Assembly: GCA_023387815.1 (NCBI GenBank)
Contig: JAEWHK010000037.1
Location: 1-64,000 of the forward strand
DNA length: 64,000 bases
Origin: Pseudomonadota bacterium
Lineage (GTDB): Bacteria; Pseudomonadota; Gammaproteobacteria; Burkholderiales; Burkholderiaceae_B
Direction of reading: 5' to 3'
The notes under the pieces: generated by a model
Told to the model about the DNA's origin: nothing
Databases searched by the model: none
Seen by the model: the letters and a program-made list of their open reading frames with translations, nothing else
Shown: positions 60,974 to 64,000 of the stretch, piece by piece
Position numbering within the stretch: the stretch's first letter is position 1
How the letters are laid out: each line of letters begins with the position of its first letter
Program-made: the position numbers and the translations under genes

Positions 60974-61771
60974 ATGACAACTGAAGTACAAACCTCATTG
61001 GCCGGGCAGGTCGCTCTGGTTACCGGTGCTGCAAGTGGCCTGGGTCGCGAAATCGCGGAAACGTATGCCAAAGCCGGTGCGGCAGTGGGCATTGCCGATC
61101 TGAATCTGGAAGGTGCCAACAAGGTGGCCGAGGAGATCAATGCAGCCGGTGGCAAGGCATTTGGCATTGCAATGGACGTTACCGATGAAGATCAGGTCAA
61201 TCAGGGCGTCAACGCGCTGGTGGAAAAATTCGGCTCACTGGACATTCTGGTTTCCAATGCAGGCATTCAGACCATTGAATCGATCGACAAATTCGATTTC
61301 AAAAAATGGAAAACCATGCTGGCCATTCATCTGGATGGCGCCTTTCTGACGACCAAGGCAGCCCTGCAGCATATGTACAAAGCCAAAAAAGGCGTGGTCA
61401 TCTACATGGGTTCCGTGCACTCGCATGAAGCGTCAAAACTGAAGGCACCTTACGTGACAGCCAAACACGGGTTGCTGGGTCTGGCACGTGTGCTGGCAAA
61501 AGAAGGTGCGCCTCACAACGTGCGGTCTCACGTCATTTGCCCGGGTTTTGTGCGCACGCCTATTGTGGAAAAACAGATTCCTGAGCAGGCCAAAGAGCTG
61601 GGTATCAGCGAAGAAGACGTCGTGAAGAAAGTGATGCTGGCCGGCACCGTGGATGGCGAATTCACCACGCCCCAGGATATCGCCCAGACGGCATTGTTTC
61701 TGGCGGCATTCCCGAACAATGCGCTGACCGGCCAGTCTATTGTGGTCAGCCACGGCTGGTTCATGCAGTAA
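60974..61771 (+). CDS. bdhA: 3-hydroxybutyrate dehydrogenase (SDR family)
   Basis: A 265-residue short-chain dehydrogenase. It has the NAD motif TGAASGLGREIAE near residue 17, the catalytic Ser in MGSVHSHEASKLKAP, and YVTAK as the YxxxK pair. The GSVHSHEAS...YVTAKHGLLGLARVLAKEG stretch is typical of bacterial D-3-hydroxybutyrate dehydrogenases. It converts 3-hydroxybutyrate to acetoacetate in polyhydroxybutyrate turnover. The start at 60974 follows CAGGAGAG; a frame from 60953 adds seven residues without support. It is 5 bp upstream of the patatin gene, so they are an operon, which suits a role in lipid or PHB breakdown. Confidence 0.9.
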   Translation: MTTEVQTSLAGQVALVTGAASGLGREIAETYAKAGAAVGIADLNLEGANKVAEEINAAGGKAFGIAMDVTDEDQVNQGVNALVEKFGSLDILVSNAGIQTIESIDKFDFKKWKTMLAIHLDGAFLTTKAALQHMYKAKKGVVIYMGSVHSHEASKLKAPYVTAKHGLLGLARVLAKEGAPHNVRSHVICPGFVRTPIVEKQIPEQAKELGISEEDVVKKVMLAGTVDGEFTTPQDIAQTALFLAAFPNNALTGQSIVVSHGWFMQ

Positions 61772-61776
61772 CCGTC

Positions 61777-62946
61777 ATGGTTGCATTGCCGGACTACGAA
61801 CGCATCGCACTTGTCCTGCAGGGTGGCGGTGCGCTGGGGGCCTACCAGGCTGGCGTCTTCGAAGGCCTGCAGCAGGCCGGCGTGCAACCGAACTGGATCT
61901 CTGGCATTTCCATTGGTGCACTCAACACCGCGATTATTGCCGGTAATCCCCCAGAGGAACGTACCAGCAAACTGCGCGAATTCTGGGAAACCATCTGTCA
62001 GTCCAATAACGGCTTTGGCCTGTTTCCCTGGTTTGAACAAAGTCTGTTCCAGTTCAGCGACGCGACGCGCAGCAGCCTCTCAGCCATGTATGGACTATCA
62101 GCCATCATGGATGGTCAGAACGGTTTCTTCACACCGCGTCTGCCCCCGCCGCCACTTTTTACGCCCGGCACGGTAGAAAACACCGGTTTCTACGATATGT
62201 CCGAGCTGCGTAACACCCTGCTGCGCCTTTGCGACTTCGAGCTGATCAACAAGGGTCATCTGAACGTGTCGGTTGGCGCGGTCAATGTGCGAACCGGCAA
62301 TTTCACCTACTTCTGCAATGACAGGCATCATCTGACGCCCGAACATTTCATGGCCTCGGGTGCCTTGCCACCGGCTTTTGCACCCGTGCAGATTGACGGT
62401 GAATACTATTGGGACGGCGGCATCATGTCCAACACGCCGCTGGGATACGTACTGGATGCCGAAGAAAATTCGGACACGCTGGTTTTCCAGGTGGATCTGT
62501 GGAGTGCTTACGGGCAGCTGCCAAACAATATGCTGCAGGTCTATGACCGGGTCAAGCAGATTCAGTATTCGAGCCGTACGCGTCTGGTCACCAACCAGTG
62601 GGCACGCATGCAGCGCATGCGCAGTGTCATGGCGCAGGTGCTCGAACAGCTGCCTGACACTCATACGCTGGATGAAGAGACGCTTGAAAAGGCCCGTGCC
62701 ATTGCAGACAGCAAACACTGCAATGTCATTCAGCTGATATACCGGGATCGCGAATACGAAACCTTCAATAAGGACTATCAGTTCGGCATGAGTGCAATGC
62801 GCGATCACTGGAAATCCGGGCTCAGGGATATCTGCAATACCCTGACGCACCCCGAATATCTGGCCATGCCTGATAACGATATTTCATTTGTGACTCATGA
62901 TATTCATCGCCCACAGGGGCATGTTTCCCGCAGGAAGAAATTCTGA
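61777..62946 (+). CDS. Patatin-like phospholipase with DUF3734 C-terminus
   Basis: A 389-residue hydrolase. The patatin domain has the oxyanion motif LQGGGALGAYQAG, the nucleophile Ser in GISIGALN (GxSxG) and the Asp in YYWDGGIMSNTPL. The C-terminal ~150 residues match the DUF3734 type that accompanies this group. It would cleave acyl esters. It follows bdhA by a 5-bp gap, a pairing seen in related genomes. Confidence 0.9.
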   Translation: MVALPDYERIALVLQGGGALGAYQAGVFEGLQQAGVQPNWISGISIGALNTAIIAGNPPEERTSKLREFWETICQSNNGFGLFPWFEQSLFQFSDATRSSLSAMYGLSAIMDGQNGFFTPRLPPPPLFTPGTVENTGFYDMSELRNTLLRLCDFELINKGHLNVSVGAVNVRTGNFTYFCNDRHHLTPEHFMASGALPPAFAPVQIDGEYYWDGGIMSNTPLGYVLDAEENSDTLVFQVDLWSAYGQLPNNMLQVYDRVKQIQYSSRTRLVTNQWARMQRMRSVMAQVLEQLPDTHTLDEETLEKARAIADSKHCNVIQLIYRDREYETFNKDYQFGMSAMRDHWKSGLRDICNTLTHPEYLAMPDNDISFVTHDIHRPQGHVSRRKKF

Positions 62947-62979
62947 ATATTCAGATCGGGGCAGGTTCTTTCGCAGAGC

Positions 62980-63110
62980 AATATTGCAGCCGATAGAAAA
63001 CGATAACCTGTAAAAACCGCTGCCAATAAAAAGCGTTGCCGATAAAGCCCGCAGCCAATAAAAACGGCGAGCGATAAGAAATCGCAAACGATAAAAACGG
63101 CAACGGAAAA
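62980..63110. repeat. Degenerate short tandem repeats rich in GATAAAAACGG-like units
   Basis: The 130 bp after the patatin gene contain several imperfect copies of a ~15-17-bp unit, such as GCCAATAAAAAGCG, GCCGATAAAGCCCG, GCCAATAAAAACGG and ACGATAAAAACGG. No reading frame is evident. Meaning unknown. Confidence 0.55.
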
Positions 63111-63112
63111 GA

Positions 63113-63136
63113 AAACGGAACCCGAAGGTTCCGTTT
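63113..63136. terminator. Hairpin between the convergent patatin and metallopeptidase genes
   Basis: AAACGGAACC (63113-63122) and GGTTCCGTTT (63127-63136) form a perfect 10-bp stem with a CGAA loop. T-runs on either side are short, but the position fits a shared terminator. Confidence 0.7.
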
Positions 63137-63216
63137 CTGTTCTGGTGCTGTTTATGCCGACTCAGTGTCGCCCGACTATCTTCTCACTTCCAGGCGCTGC
63201 AAACCATCCCCGGCCA

Positions 63217-64000
63217 TTACTGCTCAAACGTATTGCACTGCTTCAGATCGCCGCTGGCGAGACCTCGTTTGAACCAGGTCATACGCTGTTCAGACGAGCC
63301 GTGAGTGAATGAATCAGGCACGACATGTCCCTGCGTCTGTTGCTGTATCTTGTCGTCACCCACCGCAGACGCGGCATTCATGGCTTCTTCAATATCGCCA
63401 TCTTCAATCACGGTGCCTTCTTTCTGCAGTTCATGGGCCCAGATGCCGGCAAAGCAGTCTGCCTGCAGTTCCACGCGAACAGACAGATCATTGGCCTGTC
63501 TTTCGTTCATGCTGCCGCGGGCCTGTGCTACTTTATCCATCACGCCCAGCAGATTTTGCACGTGGTGTCCCACTTCGTGTGCCAGCACGTAGCCCTGCGC
63601 GAAGTCACCTTGCACGCCCATCTGTGCACCCATCTGGTGGAAAAAACTCATGTCCAGATAGACTTTGCGATCTTCAGGACAGTAGAAAGGGCCCATGGCA
63701 GACTGACCTACGCCGCAGCCGGAGCGTGTGGCACCGCTATACAGCACCAGGGCAGGGGGCTGGTAGGTTGCGCCATTGGCCTTGAAGATGCCGGACCAGA
63801 CATTCTCTGTGGTTTTTAGTACCTTGGAAATAAAGACCTTGTCCTCATCATTGGCCACGGGGGCGCCAGACTGCTGACTCTGCTGCGCAGGCTCCTGCAT
63901 GATCTCTCCGCCGCCCAGAATCGCCATTGGATTGATGCCCAGGAAGTACCAGGCTGCCAGTGCAACCACAATGGTGCCGATGCCTATTTTTCCTCCGCCC
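63217..64000 (-). CDS. YpfJ-type neutral zinc metallopeptidase, partial (start outside the window)
   Basis: At least 260 residues of a membrane-anchored zinc peptidase of the YpfJ/KPN_00967 group. It has a transmembrane helix (TIVVALAAWYFLGINP), the conserved GSGCG-like Cys segment (YSGATRSGCGVGQSAMGPFYCPEDRKVYLD in outline), the zinc motif HEVGHHVQNLLG and the late EQRMTWFKRGL. The frame stays open through the window edge (GGGKIGIGTIVV), so a GTG at 63969 is not the true start; the beginning lies beyond 64000. Confidence 0.88.
   Translation of the reverse strand, partial: GGGKIGIGTIVVALAAWYFLGINPMAILGGGEIMQEPAQQSQQSGAPVANDEDKVFISKVLKTTENVWSGIFKANGATYQPPALVLYSGATRSGCGVGQSAMGPFYCPEDRKVYLDMSFFHQMGAQMGVQGDFAQGYVLAHEVGHHVQNLLGVMDKVAQARGSMNERQANDLSVRVELQADCFAGIWAHELQKEGTVIEDGDIEEAMNAASAVGDDKIQQQTQGHVVPDSFTHGSSEQRMTWFKRGLASGDLKQCNTFEQ

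Noticed and set aside
62980..63110. A CRISPR array
   Set aside because: The units are short, imperfect and contiguous without unique spacers, and there are no cas genes.

Overview
The window looks like a chromosomal segment of a betaproteobacterium, most probably of the family Alcaligenaceae (an Advenella-like organism). This is inferred from the style of the housekeeping genes (aspS with an fmdB-type zinc ribbon, bdhA beside a patatin/DUF3734 protein, ubiA, a trifunctional putA) and the betaproteobacterial type VI secretion genes. It was not checked against a database.

Layout. Positions 1-76 are the right end of an IS200/IS605-type element. Its terminal TCAA overlaps the stop codon of a PheC-like periplasmic protein (73-855). 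Then come a deoxyinosine/uracil glycosylase, an ABC importer of the nitrate/sulfonate/taurine type (1882-4529), tartrate dehydrogenase (ttuC), an asparaginase and an aldo/keto reductase.

From 8175 to 27822 lies a metallophore-like biosynthetic locus. An AraC-type regulator diverges from a coupled gene pair resembling PigD and PigE of prodigiosin biosynthesis (a ThDP carboligase and a thioester-reductase/aminotransferase fusion). These are followed by a thiocarboxylate-forming set: E1-like MoeB with rhodanese, JAMM peptidase and ThiS-like sulfur carrier. Next come a double CaiB-type CoA-transferase, an acyl-AMP ligase, an acyl-CoA dehydrogenase, an MFS protein and a GH88-like protein. On the other strand are an AmpG-like permease, a methyltransferase and a TonB-dependent receptor. 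Fur-box-like sequences precede three transcription units. Regulator, TonB receptor, permease and sulfur-transfer genes recall the pyridine-2,6-bis(thiocarboxylate) (pdt) and thioquinolobactin (qbs) loci. The PigD/PigE-like pair suggests a product skeleton built by acyl reduction, Stetter-type acetyl addition and transamination. This is the best candidate for an undescribed system here.

From 27953 to 31573 are a GntP-type permease, an EamA transporter and a LysR regulator.

From 31799 to 55391 is a proline-utilisation locus split in two. putP (31799-33298) and putA (51415-55239) point the same way but are separated by about 18 kb of type VI secretion genes: tssG, tssH/clpV, an FHA protein, tssQ-like, tssJ, tssK, tssL, tssM, tagF, a pseudokinase-PEGA protein and an orphan DctP-like protein. 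The put promoters carry the same array of three GGTTAAC sites at nearly identical distances from the start codons (about 70, 90 and 145 bp). This marks a probable PutA operator system and shows that the two halves still form one regulon. tssA, B, C, D, E, F and I are not in the window.

From 55385 to the end are ubiA, a free methionine-R-sulfoxide reductase, a Na+/H+ antiporter-type protein, fmdB-like, aspS, bdhA, a patatin-like hydrolase and the 3' part of a YpfJ-type zinc metallopeptidase that runs off the window. No rRNA, tRNA or CRISPR array was seen.
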